A stretch of DNA of 64,000 bases from Aplidium turbinatum (taxonomy: Eukaryota; Chordata; Ascidiacea; Aplousobranchia; Polyclinidae), in NCBI GenBank assembly GCA_918807975.1, contig OU964925.1, forward strand, positions 7,726,798-7,790,797, in the 5' to 3' direction. The notes below the pieces were generated by a model. That model was not told the origin of the DNA. It worked only from the letters and a program-made list of their open reading frames with translations, and did no database searches. Of this stretch, positions 20,295 through 33,900 are shown one piece after another. The translations under genes were made by a program, and so were the position numbers. Each line of letters begins with the position of its first letter. Position 1 is the stretch's first letter.

Positions 20295-21221
20295 CAGTGG
20301 TTCTCAACCTTTTTGACCTTGCGGCACCCTATCAAAGAGATAAATAGTTTGCGGCACCCTGGTAAAACTGGATCAATTTTATGAGGTTTCTGCATTTCAA
20401 ATAACTGTATGAAATAACAGAATGAGTTGTACAGTAGCCTATAGCGCGGGTAAATAAAGGTATTTATTCAAAAGTTAGTGTGAAATTTGGGCATGACTTC
20501 TTGCACAAAGGCCCTTAATATTTGGAGGCACATTCGATAAAGCCACTCGCATTTCTTCCTCGACTATAAGCAGTCGTTCTCGTTTTTTAGTTTTTATGTT
20601 CGTTAATACAGAAAATCCACTTTCACATAGGTATGACGTGGAAAACTGCAGCAAAAGCACAATAGCTTTCTTCCAAACGCAAGGTTATATATTCATTTTG
20701 AATTTTTATCCAGAACTCGTCGAGAGGCATCTGCTTGTGCATAAGCTTAAAATTTCCATTGTTACGAATGTCAATTAATTCTTCTTCTTCTTCTTTAAGA
20801 TTCAAAACAATATGAGAGTCCAGTAAAAATGGATTTCTCGGTATCTTCGCAAAATAAAATCATGAAACCTTGCAATAATGATGCGTTTTAAACGTTTTTA
20901 TGGAAAGAACAACAACGAGTTAAAATCTCTTTCACACTGTTTTTCCTGGTTGAGAAAACAAAGGCTTACCGCGGATTATCAACCTACCGCCAGCGACTTC
21001 CCCACTAAGCGACTCTCCAGAAAGGAGCAGGGAATAACTGGGAGACGCCAAACTTAATACGCACTGAAACCCGGTTAGAAATAAATAAATTTCGCTCTTA
21101 ACGGGTTAAAGTTAAAATAAAGAATGAGCCGCAGTATTGCAATATCTCAATATCTCGCGGCACCCTTGAGCATTGCAATTGGCACCCCAGGGTGCCGCGG
21201 CACCCCGGTTGAGAACCACTG
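20295..21221 (-). mobile_element. Charlie-like hAT element
   Basis: Termini CAGTGGTTCTCAACC and GGTTGAGAACCACTG are perfect inverted repeats. An exact 8-bp duplication GTTTAAAT flanks them (20287-20294 and 21222-21229). The interior near each end repeats GCGGCACCC-type sequence. A minus-strand transposase tail lies at 20475-20805. The 927-bp length shows heavy internal deletion. Confidence 0.93.
20475..20805 (-). pseudogene. Charlie-like hAT transposase C-terminal remnant
   Basis: Two overlapping minus-strand frames carry consecutive pieces: DEFWIKIQNEY (20623-20805) and then LLQFSTSYLCESGFSVLTN followed by KKRERLLIVEEEMRVALSN (20475-20660). This is the conserved end of ZBED5/FAM200-type hAT proteins. 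The change of frame between the pieces marks the copy as broken. The SYLCESGFS-LTNIK block forms part of the hAT dimerisation domain. It lies inside a flanked element, so it is not a domesticated gene. Confidence 0.88.
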
Positions 21222-21347
21222 GTTTAAATGGTGGTGTTCGCAATAGCCGGCAAGTTATTCCTCTTGTGCGTTGGCGGCGCAACGTCTTCAGATGTTGAAT
21301 CAATAATAAAAAAAGCTGATTTGTTGTTTGCCTTATGTGACGCCCAG

Positions 21348-22094
21348 CAGTGCCGGTTTTTGGGGTGTGCAAACCGTGCGATCGCACAGGGCCCGCAAAT
21401 TAGGGGGCCCACAATTTACTCAGAAAATGCAGTAATTTTGTCATTTCCAATGGAAAAATTCAACAAGTGAATTCAACAAAGGAATTAGCAGCAAGAAAAC
21501 ATGGAGACTCAACGGGTGCAACTTATTTTGTCCCCTGAACATTTCGTACCCTGAAAGGATCGAGAAAAAAAACAACAGAGCCGAAGTCGCTGATCGGAGT
21601 TGCCGCAAACATTGCAAAATTTCTCTCGATCTTTTCAGGGGACGAAATAGATCGAAATTTGATTTTGTTACTCCGATTTCAAGGTACGAAATCGGGGTAC
21701 GATTTTTTCAGGGGAAATATGTTGCATCCAGACTCAACATAGAGACCTAGCTTTATTTCCGAAAAATGTCAAAGAAAGCATGATCTTATCCTTTTGCTAT
21801 GCCACCGGACAGCACCATTTTACAGTAATATTAATGCCCAAATTTTTGTTGAACATGCTCTCAGAATGCCCCAAATTCAAAGTAATGTTTCAAAATTTTC
21901 TGTGGGAGGCCCCCCAGACCCCTGCCACTGCGTGTCGCCTTGGACGATCACGCCGTCAGGCTTCACCCGCTGACCGTCAAACCAGCCCCCTCTCCTTTCA
22001 AAATACCTAGCTACGCTACTGAATTGGATCATTGTCATTGGGGGCCGCAAAACATATTCCGTACAGGGCCCGAAATACCCTAAGACCGGCACTG
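21348..22094. mobile_element. Non-autonomous hAT-like element (CAGTGCCGG termini)
   Basis: CAGTGCCGGTTTTTGGGGTG at the left and CCTAAGACCGGCACTG at the right are inverted repeats. The 7-bp direct repeat CGCCCAG directly abuts both ends (21341-21347 and 22095-22101). GGGCCCGCAAAT-type sequence near the left end mirrors GGGCCCGAAATA near the right end. No transposase is readable. An internal segment at 21846-22010 recurs elsewhere in the window. Confidence 0.8.
21846..22010 (+). repeat. Dispersed repeat segment, copy in the 21.3-kb element
   Basis: It contains ATGCTCTCAGAATGCCCCAA, then TTTCAAAATTTTCTGTGGGA and GGCCCCCCAGACCCC. Copies of the same order of motifs lie at 54722-54850 (plus) and 5690-5770 (minus). 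Confidence 0.65.
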
Positions 22095-22724
22095 CGCCCA
22101 GCATAATCAGTTTTATTTTGCACCGATTGCAACAATATACAGTACACGGCGAAGTCATCGAGTCAGCTGCTCCCTGGAAGTGGAATCTCTCTTATGACTA
22201 CTGCTTGTCTTTGTGACGTATTGAAAAACAGCCATTTCTCCAGTTTCTCCCAAAAGCATTTGTAGTGATTGGCCTACACTTCCCGAATTGCAAGTTTTGT
22301 CAAAACACGAACGAGAGCATTTGCATAGAATGTTTATTTCGTAAGCAGGTTTTTCATGTCTTTACTCGTGGTAAAATTTCGTGCTACTGGTTTGAATAGT
22401 TTGTGGCCCACATGCTATTTTGATGATGGATTTCTATTCTTTGTAGAACTGATAACGCAAAAAAAAATCCCGGATTATTGCTTCTAATTAACAACTTTGT
22501 GTTTACCGTCTTTTCTGTAAAAGTTTTGGTGTAGGCCTACCATATTTTTATTGCCTAAAAAAAGGACACCTTTCGCCAGCAAGTAGAATTTTACTCTTGA
22601 AGAACCTTTTACATCATTTTAGATCATTATAGTATAGGCCTACGCAGCAAAAGTTACCAAAAAAAAAACAAGAAAACAGATTGACTGAAAGTTTAACTTA
22701 TTTTTTCTCATTTTTAGTGCTTCC

Positions 22725-22832
22725 TTAACCCTTACAAGGTTGGGCTCCTGGAGTCTTGCTCAGTTTGGGGGGGGGGGGGGGCTGTCGATTCTTCTTATGC
22801 TTTAGGAGTGATATCTCTTTTATTTTTTAAGA
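22725..22832 (+). mobile_element. Truncated copy of the TTAA-flanked piggyBac-like MITE
   Basis: It starts TTAACCCTTACAAGGTTGGG and shares the following 90 bp with 13794-13906, including the G run and GGCTGTCGATTCTTCTT. Homology then stops, and no right terminus is seen. Confidence 0.75.
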
Positions 22833-24770
22833 CAACAAATGATTTTATATTATTAAGAGTCAGCAAAAAGTGAAATAAAAACTTAATTTTAGACAGTTTC
22901 AGTCAGACAGCAATGATCGCAAAAATCTGCAACATGTGACAAATCAGGCACGATCTCCAGTTAGCCAAGCCTTAACTTTTTTCAACAAAGAATAGTCAGC
23001 CTTAACGAAATGGTTAAATTATTTGCAAGATATATGATTAAAACAGTAGGCTGCACAAAACCGTTAAGATGCTAAAAACGGCGTGAACTAAAAAGCTGTT
23101 CGTTTCCTTGCAAAGCTGTAGGCCTATCCAGGCCACGATTTCTTTTGCTGTAGATTAGATGTTGTACAGTTGTACACATTGCACTTTTAGACAATCGTTT
23201 CGATATGTTTTAAATAAGGAACGAACCAAGCTCAGTTGGTAATCAGCAACGTCTACAAGCGTTGTATCAACATAAAGTTTATAAAGGTAAAAGAATAATT
23301 TCTTGTGAAAGTGTGAGCATGGCCTTTTAAATGTCGTTTAATATCTTACAGTGAACCAGGCAACGAACGGTCAACAACAGTTCCATAAAATGCGCCAATT
23401 TCTTGTAGAATATATATTTTAGCATGCTACATTGGTATACAAAATGTTAAGAAAACAAATAACCTACAAGCCGTCGCTGAAACGTCATCAAGCAATACAA
23501 TCCCGTTGGAAATATAAACACGAAAACCCAAACTGTTAAAAAAGAGGACATTTGAGCATTTTTTGGTGTCGTCGGAGTACAATTCACTTTTCTACAAAAA
23601 AGAAGACAAATCCTCTTAAAAGAGGACGTATGATAGCCCTAGTGTTGATGCACAAAGCATATAAGCTTATGGTTTGTAAGCGTTATAATATCGGTTTCAC
23701 GTTGAGCAAGAAGTTGGTCACAAAGAGTAAAAATTCACCAAAATCTTAAATTTACAAAAAAAACTACAAAACTTTTGCTATCAAATTTATCACCATCAGA
23801 TCCGCCTTGCATTTTTGGAAAAATCTAGAAAAACAAAGTGCATGGCATTACTGTGCATGTAGTAATCAAAGGAAATTTGAGACGGGGGGCCAGATCTGCC
23901 CTTCCCCTTTTGAGGGGCAGTGTGCAAACCTAATAACCAAACTAGGTAGTTTAGCTAACTGCAATTGAGATCCAGAGTTGAGAAAAGTGAAAGCCAATAG
24001 TCAAACCGAAAGAGTTTGCTTTTTTCTTCAAAACAGGCCTGAACAGAGTAAGGCTGATTTCATTCTTGAAAGTGAAATTTGAGCCACATCCGCAACCATT
24101 TTATACGAAATTAGTTAATCGTTTACGAACATTGATATCTTGCTTACGAGCCACATCCGCAACCATTTTATACGAAATTAGTTAATCGCTTACGAACATT
24201 GAAGCATAATATCTTGAAGTCTCCTTACGTGCAGTCAGTTAGGCTAAACTGCTAGAGCAAAGCTGGGTCATGACATGAGCAACATCATGACCGTACGAGG
24301 CAGCATAGTAGTTATCTTAGTGTATCCTTTTAAGCAAACCAAGATATCAAATTTTCAACATCTTTGGCTAGGTTTATGGTGGTGAAACATATACAGACAA
24401 GCTATGTCAAGTTGCTAAGACAAAGGTTGAATTGACTAAAATAATTATTATTTAAAACATTATTAACGATCTGTTTTTAGAAGTTTACGATTATAATTAT
24501 TTCTCCAACCAAGGTAAGATTCTAGCGTTTGCTTTTGAAAACGATAATTTAGCCTACCTGTACACTTGATTACATTGGTTCTTTTAAATTAAAAGCCTCT
24601 TTATTATTGCTGCGTTATACGGTGGAGCTGGTAACCCAAACAAGGAAACAAAATCCTAGACCATGTTGGTTTAGTGACGTTTTTCGGCGTTAAGTTGTTG
24701 CAAGTATTAAAATCAATATGCACAATAAAGTATAGTTCCTGCTTGCTGTCAGCGTTCAAGTCACTAGAAA
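22833..24770. other. Intergenic upstream of the MGAT4-like gene
   Basis: I see no gene. The only repeat structure is an imperfect tandem duplication at 24081-24228. The 5' part of the MGAT4-like transcript should begin somewhere in the last few hundred bases, but I cannot place a promoter. Confidence 0.5.
24081..24228. repeat. Two-copy tandem repeat, unit about 67 bp
   Basis: GAGCCACATCCGCAACCATT begins both units (24081 and 24148). Both continue through TTAGTTAATCG and TTACGAACATTGA. The second unit carries a small extra insertion before TATCTTG. Confidence 0.9.
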
Positions 24771-24971
24771 ATGCACAATGCAAAGAGGATACTCATTAAA
24801 AGAGTGGCGGTGGTTATTGTCTTGACATGGGGAGTTTTCGAGGTATGGAATTATTCTGGCGTAGCAAAGCGTTTGAAAAAACAAATTGTTCTTCCCGAAA
24901 ACTTTGACGCTCAACTTCAAGCCAAAGAAATGAAAATCACGGAAAGCGTGAAAAGTGCATCACACAGATAT
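24771..24971 (+). CDS. MGAT4: MGAT4-like exon 1: cytosolic tail, anchor, start of stem
   Basis: ATG at 24771 is the first in frame. The 67 residues begin MHNAKRILIKRVAVVIVLTW: a basic tail, then a short hydrophobic anchor, as in Golgi type II enzymes. The exon ends on a complete Tyr codon before GTAAGT (phase 0). Confidence 0.8.
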
Positions 24972-27900
24972 GTAAGTAATTGCGTAGGGGCGGATCCTAC
25001 AAGTAGATTTAGGGGGGGGGGGCACAAAACCCAATAATGTGTACGTCAACAAAAATCTAAACTTGTAAATGCACAATGAATATAGATACTTTTCTGTTTT
25101 TTATGGGGAGAGGGCGATCGCTCCGATTTCCTCTCCTCTTCCTCCCTAGATCCGCCGCTAATCAAGGTTTATCAGACTTTTTTTTTTAACTGGAAACAAG
25201 TCACAAATCCAAATATGGCAAATTTGCAAATTTCATAAAGTGGTGCAAGGTGGTATGTTGCAATTGGCCAAGCAGTAATGCATACGTGTTGTTATTCAAA
25301 TTAAAAAGATACTCATTCGGTCAGCCGTTCTTACCATTTCATGCACCAAGGAATGCGTTTCTTGAAAACTTTACTATAGCCTACAAACTGCTGTTACCCA
25401 AATGAGCATGAGAAGTGTAATTCTTTATAAAATGCATTAAAATTGCAAATGCTTTTATCTATTGCTTTTTCTTTATTCTTCACCATAGCCAAAATATAAA
25501 AACTTTATCCAAGTAAAAAAAATTATTTACCAACTATAACCTAATTTTGTTTATTAAGTGTAAATTTCCACTCAGGAACATTAATGTTTTATTTCAATGA
25601 GTTTTTTTTCAAGGTTTATTTTATAATGTTTTATTTCTATTATAAACTATTATGTTTATTATAAACATAATGTTTCATTTCAAGGAGAGCTGCCAGACTA
25701 TTTTTAATTAAATTTCAAGTTTTTGAAATTTAATTTCACTTTAAGTTGTAATCAAAATTGAATCGGCAACTTTCGTGAAAACTAGCAAGAACAAACACTT
25801 CTATATTCTGGTAAAGTTGTTGAACTCAATACTGAGAACAAAAGAAGAAGAAGAATCTTGAAAAAGAAGAAGAAGAAGCTTTGTATCAAATCTGAGTCGG
25901 AGTCGGGATTTTTTTAACGATTTGACTCCCGACACACCAAAATCCTTCCGACTCTGACTCCATTTGCGCTGTTATTCTAGACCTACTTCTATGTTTATTT
26001 AATGACTTGCAATTTAACCCTAGCTGTAGCGACACGGGGTTTTATGAGGACGCCTCACTCTAGTAGTAAAATATGCTAGAAATGTGAAATTTCTTGACTT
26101 TTAGTTTTTGTTCTTTGCGAATTTTCTAAACCTAGACTGATCATTTTTTTACCTTTCTGCCCTTCACAATAAGCATTTCGTCTCAAGTGGTCAGACATTT
26201 TCGTGCAATGGTAGTTATACATATGTTAATGATATTGCAATATAAATGTTAGTGCAAATACTTTGAAATGTAAAAACGCCAAAAATGTCTTATATTTATG
26301 AGCAAAATTAATTTGTGTTTAGTTTAGAATTACTGTTTTATAATTCAAAAATTTCAATTTTGAAACTACTTTTGGAAATTAGAATAAAAACCGACTTTCT
26401 GACGTTTTTTTTTTATCTCAAACACTTTATTTCAATAAATTTGTTGGGTAAAAATTTAATTTCTATACGCACAAATACAGTACACATGGCTATTATTTTG
26501 TAAAATATTTTGGCTCTGTGATTTTCATAGCTCCCGTTATTAGTGATTAATTAGCACGGGGGCTAAGATAGCCCGTGACGTGTTTTTCGCGTGCGAAAAC
26601 AGCTCGTATTAAGATAGGGTTAAACAAAAAACTGGTTTATGAGATTATTTTGGAAAAAAAATCATGTGCTGCCAAGTGTCGAGAATTATTTAAACCGGCG
26701 ATAAATGTTTGATCTTGAAGGGCAACTCTTGTTCATATTTCTCGGTATGATGAGGTGTTGCATTGTTCACAGCAAGTTACATTACATTTTCTATGTAGCT
26801 TTGCACTCTTCCTGTAAGATAAGATAAAGATAAATCACATGATAGAGAAAAGTACAACATTTTGCAACATATTTAACTTTATGTTTCTCGGCAGCCGATT
26901 TGTAGCAAGAATTGACAGCGATAGACACGTGTTTCGCCCATGAGGCTGGGCTCATCAGTATCGCACCGTCAGTATCGCCTCATGGGCGAATCACTGACGG
27001 AGCCCAGCCTCATGGGCGAAACACGTGTCTATCGCTGTCAATTCTTGCTACAAATCGGCTGCCGAGAAACATATTGTTGATTGGATGGTCTGAATGGCTA
27101 GCGTGGAAGCTACACCGTTATGGTTGGCGAATCGCAGCTGCTCGCTGTACTAGTGAGTGCTCAGCCTTGTGCTGATAGTCGGGAAGAACGCCCCTTTCTT
27201 CACAATATTTAACTTTCCTATGTTATTTATTTTTAGATCCTATAGTTCTAGAACTGTTTGTTTTTGTCCACTGTTTTGTTTGTGAACAAAGACTGCATCA
27301 AAATTAAGTAGGAACATAATACTCGTTTGTGTTTCAGATTAAAGGTTTTGTCCATCCATCGAATACAACGCAAGGTAAGCCGGAAATCCATAATACCACT
27401 GACGTCACTCTGAAGAACAACAACAATTCTAAAACGAGTAACATTAACAGCAACAACAACAGCAGAAACAATAGCAACAGCAACAAAAACAACAACAACA
27501 AGAACAACACATACGAACATTTGTTGAACCCAGGATTTCCCTTGGAAGGATTGACTAAACATCCTAAACCAGATTTTATGTTAGGAAAATTACAAGACAA
27601 CTCCGATATGATCATTGGAATACCGACAGTAAAGGTAGGAAAACAAAGATAGTATTTGATTTGATTGTATGAGTGGCAGGCAGCAGCATTGTCATAGAAC
27701 TAATTCATTGATAGCACAAGACAAGATATTTTTGTTTATCTCATATTCAGTGTTTTTATATGCTTTCGATGTTGTTGATACCGTATTTGGTGCTAGGTTT
27801 TGTCTAGTGTCAAAGGTTTGGAAGATATTTGCAAAAATCTTTTTCACATAGTGAGCTTTTCGAATGAAAGTGAAAGGATTTCTTGGTAACAATAGAAGAC

Positions 27901-30900
27901 CACGTTAAGGTTGTGTTAAATTTGATTGAAAGTTACCATAACTTTGGATGCCGCAAGCCATTATTGCACTGTTTGCATTATCATTTGAACTTTTCCGTGA
28001 TAACTTGGGCGATGTAAGCTAGGAGCATAGGGAACGGTTTCATCAAAACCTTTTAGTTTGGAAAAAATGCTACCAAGGGAGGCGGGATGAAGTCATGATG
28101 GGAAATTTGTAGTTTTTGGTATGAGAGGTTGGCACAACATATAAACGAATCACTCTGTCAAATGTGCATTTTTGATTGCGTGTCTATATACTGTTTAAAT
28201 CATTGATATTACACAAATTTTAATACCATTTTTGAAATCAGCGACCCAAAAAACATTCTAAAATTATAATAAATAAAAATTTTCCAAAAAATTGTTGTGC
28301 AGTGTAATATTTTGCCGGAAGTTGTTGCTAAGTAACGTACTTTCGGTGTGTTTAACTTAAAAGCTGTCCAAGGTGTGTTAATCGAGTTTCATAGAGTCTC
28401 CTTTTATTTACGTCCGTTCCCCTCAAACAATGTTTACAGCAGTGGTTCCCAACCTTTTTTAAATCAAGGATGTATTTTATTATACTTTCCAGCCTGAAGA
28501 GTGCAGACCTCTACTTAATTACCATTTAATATTGGTCGAACCAAAAGAAAGTTTAAAGCTCGTATAAATTAACATGAGAGGTCTATTAAATTTCGGCGTC
28601 CTGAAAAGTTTGCTCTTTGTAAGTATTCCATAAGTTTGCATTACGAAATACTATAAAGAGCTGTCACATTTTAGTTAGTCATACCAAAAAATTATTGCTT
28701 TCTGAAAGTTATTTATAAAAAGTGTCATGCGATGAACTGATGGCATGGAGTTTCTGTGTTTTTCCGAAAAGCAGTCGTTGACTTCTTACTGGCTATATCA
28801 GATTGTATTTCATCTCATTGTAAACGATGTGTAGGGGAAGGTGGACACTGGACAGACTGGGGCAAAAATCAGTTATTTTGAAATTGCTTTTTTTATTGAA
28901 ATAAAACGAAACACAAATATCTCTAATGAACGAATTTTTACTTCATTTACAATATAAACCATACAAACAGCAGAAATTCAATACAAAGCACAAGAAACGA
29001 TTTAAAAACCACATGCTTTTGATCCGATGTGGCCCATGCGTGTGCCCATTGAGACAGCGGATGGGACACATTGGAACATTGCAATTTTTGAAAGAACACA
29101 TGCAATTCATAAACTCCTCAATTGACATAAAAAAAGTCATACTGGAATAGTAATGATGCTTTTTGGCCACTGGTTGACCCACATTGACTTGCAGGAGGCA
29201 AAACTATTTTAATATCACATACTTTAACACAGTGAAGGTCTGCAACAACGGCAGTGCTGGATGAGCATAGAAACAATTTAGTTTATTTTACAGCAGAAGA
29301 GCATATTCCTTGTGTTTAAAGAAATTGCCTTGTCAACAGTCTCATATTAATTTTGCAGCTTAATTTGTTTGTGGCATACTTAGGTAGATACTAGTAATTA
29401 ATTCAAGACAAATATGGTAATTGATTTCATTATTGTTTGAAGAAAATGGTTTTATCTAATCGTTCAACTTTGCAGAGAGCTAAAGGTGATTATTTGATGG
29501 ATACAATAACATCATTATTGCGCAACAGAAAAAGTAAAACTGCAAACGTGAAAGTTTTAGTTTGTATTGGAGAAACAAATAAAACATTTCTAAACGAGAG
29601 AAGCAACCATATTTTTCAAGCTTTTGAAAATGAAGTTCAGCAAGGAGATTTGCAGGTTTGATTAGGCTTTTATCACGTGGTCAGGCATATATTACAGTAG
29701 TATACTGCATTAAAGCTTATACATTAGGGTGGGTCGAAACTTGGACTTTTTCTCTGATTTCATTGCTGCAAACTTTTTTTCTTGCGAATAGTCATAAAAC
29801 GACATTCCTAAAAGTTTGAGCTTGATCGGACATCATCTTCATTTTCAAAAATCGCGATTTATAAAGGAACCTGAAGAATTTTTTTCGAGGCTTGAAAATG
29901 CATTTTAAGGAGTTGTTTTCACAAGATTTGAAAACGTCATAACGTACTTAATTTTTATTGTAAAAAGATGATTTATGCGTCAACAGATTCAGTATAATTA
30001 GGAGAATCCAATTCATTGTGTACTGACTCCGAAAAATAATGACGTCATCAATGATGTCATGAAACAGTAATTTGCAAATAGCAATAAAACTGATAATCCT
30101 ACATGCTTCATCTCAAAGTTATATGATAATGAATTGATGTACTTTCCAAACATAAACGTCATGCTGGTACTTGATGGCGTAATTGATGACATCATATACA
30201 TTATTAATTACATTTCAGTATTATGGCTTCTGGAAAATATTGCGTGTTTGTGATAGAATTAAGTACGTTATGAGTTTTTAAATTTCGTGAAAACAACTCC
30301 CTAATAAAAGCAATGCGTAATCAAGCCTCGAAAAAATCGCTTCAGGTACCTTTATAAATCGCAGTTTTTGGAAATGAAGACGATGTCCGATCAAGCTCAA
30401 ACTTTCAGGAATGTTGTTTTATGACTCTTCGCAAGAAAGAAAGTTTGCAGCAATGAAATCAGAGAAAAAATCCAAATTTCGACCCACCCTATTATACATG
30501 CCCTTTGATAAATTATTATTTGCTTTTAGGCAGATCGGCTTTTTCAACCAACGAACCATTAAACTCAAACAAAGGAAGAATAAAAAACCAAACAATTTGT
30601 AAAAAAGCACAATCTAGACCAGTGGTTTCAACCTTTCGTGAGTCACAGACTCTTTATAATAAGTTTTCAAGCCTGAGAAACTCTGCCTAAAATTTCCAAG
30701 AATTACAGTAGATCACAATTTTCTTTTATTTTACTGTTTATCTACCACTAAAAAAAAACGGACATTGTGAAGCAATGGAGTCTGTTAGACCCTATGCAAC
30801 TATGTTACACTTTATGTGATTTATGCTATGCTTGTGTTGCTTTTGGTAGCCTATACGTTTTTGTAAATATAGCCCACAGTATAATGGATGCTGTTTCAGT

Positions 30901-33900
30901 TGGCAACTAATGAATCTTCGTATCACTTTTGTAGTTAGCTAAATAAAAATTGTTTAAAGGTGAAATACTTTTTAGCTAATCCTATAATCGCAACTACCAA
31001 CATTTGTAACCATCGATGTTCAATGTAACAGCACTGACAGCATTGTTGAGAAATTGACTTGGAGTGTTCTCGCAAACGCATTCTTATTTCTTGCACATAA
31101 CGCAAAAGAAACGACTCTTTTTGTCCTTGTTTCTGTGGCAAAAGCAACAACATTGCTGTTGTTTAATTTTGGTGCATTGTGATCAACAACTTTCCTTCTT
31201 AGTTTTTGTGATGTAAAGGTCAATATTGAAACCCTTAAGGTTTTAAAGGGATGGGGCCAGATTGGGTGTTTACTCCAGCAAGCTCTTTTCCAGCTGTAGA
31301 AAGGAATTTCTTCGCTTCTTCATCCTGATGCTAGAGTTTTCACTGTTCAACTACAACCATACAGGAAAGGCATTAACCCTATATGGACATTTGTGACAGA
31401 TCTGTTACGTTTCAAATTATCGCAATTTATTTTACTGTAAAAGCATTCATAAATTTTAATTTTGAAGAATTTGATTCTATGGCATCTGACTATAGTGCTA
31501 TTTCATTTTGGAAACACTGCGGTCTCGCTTCACTGATTTTTTCGAACACAAAGTTCTGTGAGTGAGGTTCATAGCAACAGCAGCTTAGCCTAGATGTTCT
31601 CTCGTAAAGTTTTGGATTTTCAGAACACCCAGGTGCGTTGGATTTTTTGTTTTATTTGAAAATAAGACTGTTGGAGTAGTTGATAACAAAATATTTCATA
31701 AATGATGTTTATATATGCTACAGTCATCCTAAGTTCAAACGTAACAAATCTGTTGACTTCGTCCATCATGCAACTGTTTTTTTGACCTCAAAACTTTTGT
31801 TTTGTTAGATTTGTAATCAATAAAGTTTTATTTTCATAGGTGCAAAATGAATGCATGATCATTTTATGGAAAAAATCGGTATACAAGACCAGTTGGTGGA
31901 AAAAAAAAGATGAATGTTTTGATATTTTAGAGTCTGACACTAAGAATGTTCCAGTAGTGGACCCTTCTACCTTTGTTGATGTGCCAGATAACAGCTTTAG
32001 TGATTCAGGTAAGTTTTATGCAAATAAACACTATCAGTGAACACGTATAATGGCTGGCCTTCCATACAACCAAGCATTAACTCGGCTTTAGTGGACTTTG
32101 TCACAAAAGGAAACTTACATGTACTGCAAAAAAATCCATTCCATGTTATAATGATAACCAGAGGCCCACACGGCGACGACAACTAAAAATATAAACCATA
32201 CCTCTCTACTATCAAACTGATGTGTTCGATATATACTCTGATGGTAAAAAGGACTCTCCATCATGCTCTCTTGAGTCACATTGAGTTTTGTATTTGTTTG
32301 AGAATGTCTCACTTATTTCTCAGTCCCACAATAGGTAATGTTTGTACAATGCATAATTGCATATGTATGTCAAATTCATAAATGGAAAATAATAGTGATT
32401 TTTGTCATTCACTTTTATACTGCAGCTTTGTAGTATTTTTCCTTACTCTTTTACAACTTGCTATTTTTAGATGAAGGCATAATGGAATCCATCAATCCAC
32501 CAACAAGAACAACCAAACCACCCTGTTCAATTTGGAGCTGTGTAAGAAAAAGTCCTTCCATGAGAAACACCCCTTCGATGACCACTGTGCGTGAACAAGC
32601 TGACCCAGATTTCATCACCAGCCAATTACTTCAAAGTGTTATATGATGAAGCTATTGTGGAGCAGTCCTATTTGTATTTGGTCCAGTTAGACCCTTCCAA
32701 ACGTCTCGGAAAAACAGCTAAGAAGTTTGCATATATATTTACAAAAAAAGGGGATTATGCAAAATGTCTAGCTGGACAAGCTGCCTATACTTTTGTTAGA
32801 AGTGGGAAGAACACTTTTGCATAGACAAAACGAAACACTGTTTTGGAATTCCACAAAAAATGAACAATTTTGTGCTGTTTGAGTGAAAATAAACTAGTTG
32901 CTTGTTACTGTTTATTGTGTGCTTTTGTTGCTAGAGCGCCTGACGTTACAGATCTGCTACGTTTTAAAATTCTGTAGGTAGTGCGAATGTGCCTGACGTA
33001 ACAGATTTGCTACGTTTGAAAAAAATTTAAAGTACTCGAAAAAAAAAAATTTTTAAATACAACATGTTTTGACTGGACTAAAATATTTTCAAAAAATAGA
33101 AAAAAAATTTTTTTTTTCACTAAACGATAAATCTGTCCATATAGGGTTAATAGCACGGACGTCGATCACATTTTTTGATCTCTTTTATCTTGTCAAGAAC
33201 AGCTGTTGCGCCTTTATTGACTAGTTATCATTCTTTTCCAAGTAGCTTATACTTGCATAAAATGTATTAGGATCACATATGGTTCAAACTTAGTACCGCA
33301 TTTGCCTGGTTTTGATAGTAGCCTACTCAAACACACGGTATAGGTCTACTGTCGGAATGGACAGCGGCTATTGAATATTTCCGATTAGTTAATGATTCAT
33401 ATAATTTTGACGTGTAAAAATTCACCAAATTTTGACTTGTTTCAATAAGTCAACAAATAATTGCCCTATCATAGTTACCATAAAATAGTAAACCAACACT
33501 TGTCTTATTATACCACTGTAATGCTTATATAACCTACATAGTACAAAACCACAAGTTGGTTTATTATTGTGCATTATATGACAAAATAATGCTATCAGGT
33601 GGTTTGTGCTCAAGCAACAGTAGTATTTTCGGTTTGTTAGACCCCAGTGATTTAGCCTACAATGGTGCTATCTTTTAGACATACTGCAAGATTTTATTGA
33701 CAATGATTCATGCTGGTTATAGTCCTGGGATATATGCACAAAGTCACCGAGTTTCAATGTGGTATCTTTTAAACTAAAGACGTAATCACTTGATAAAAGT
33801 GCGTTTGGGGTCTATCCAGACTTTATCATAATTCTATCAGAAATTAGAACATCTTTTTCACTGGCAAAATTGTAGGGAAACGTGGCCAAGACAGACAAAA

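Noticed and set aside
27248-27615. Long Val/Leu-rich minus-strand frames
   Set aside because: They are the antisense shadow of the AAC-repeat exon 2 of the MGAT4-like gene.
28440-28480. Lone hAT-like terminus GCAGTGGTTCCCAACC, and similar ones near 30618 and 39665
   Set aside because: I found no matching opposite end or target duplication, so I did not define elements from them.
32468-32824. Candidate host exons in the MGAT4-like intron 3
   Set aside because: They lie between TTAA-flanked piggyBac ends and read as piggyBac N-terminal domain, not as part of the glycosyltransferase.
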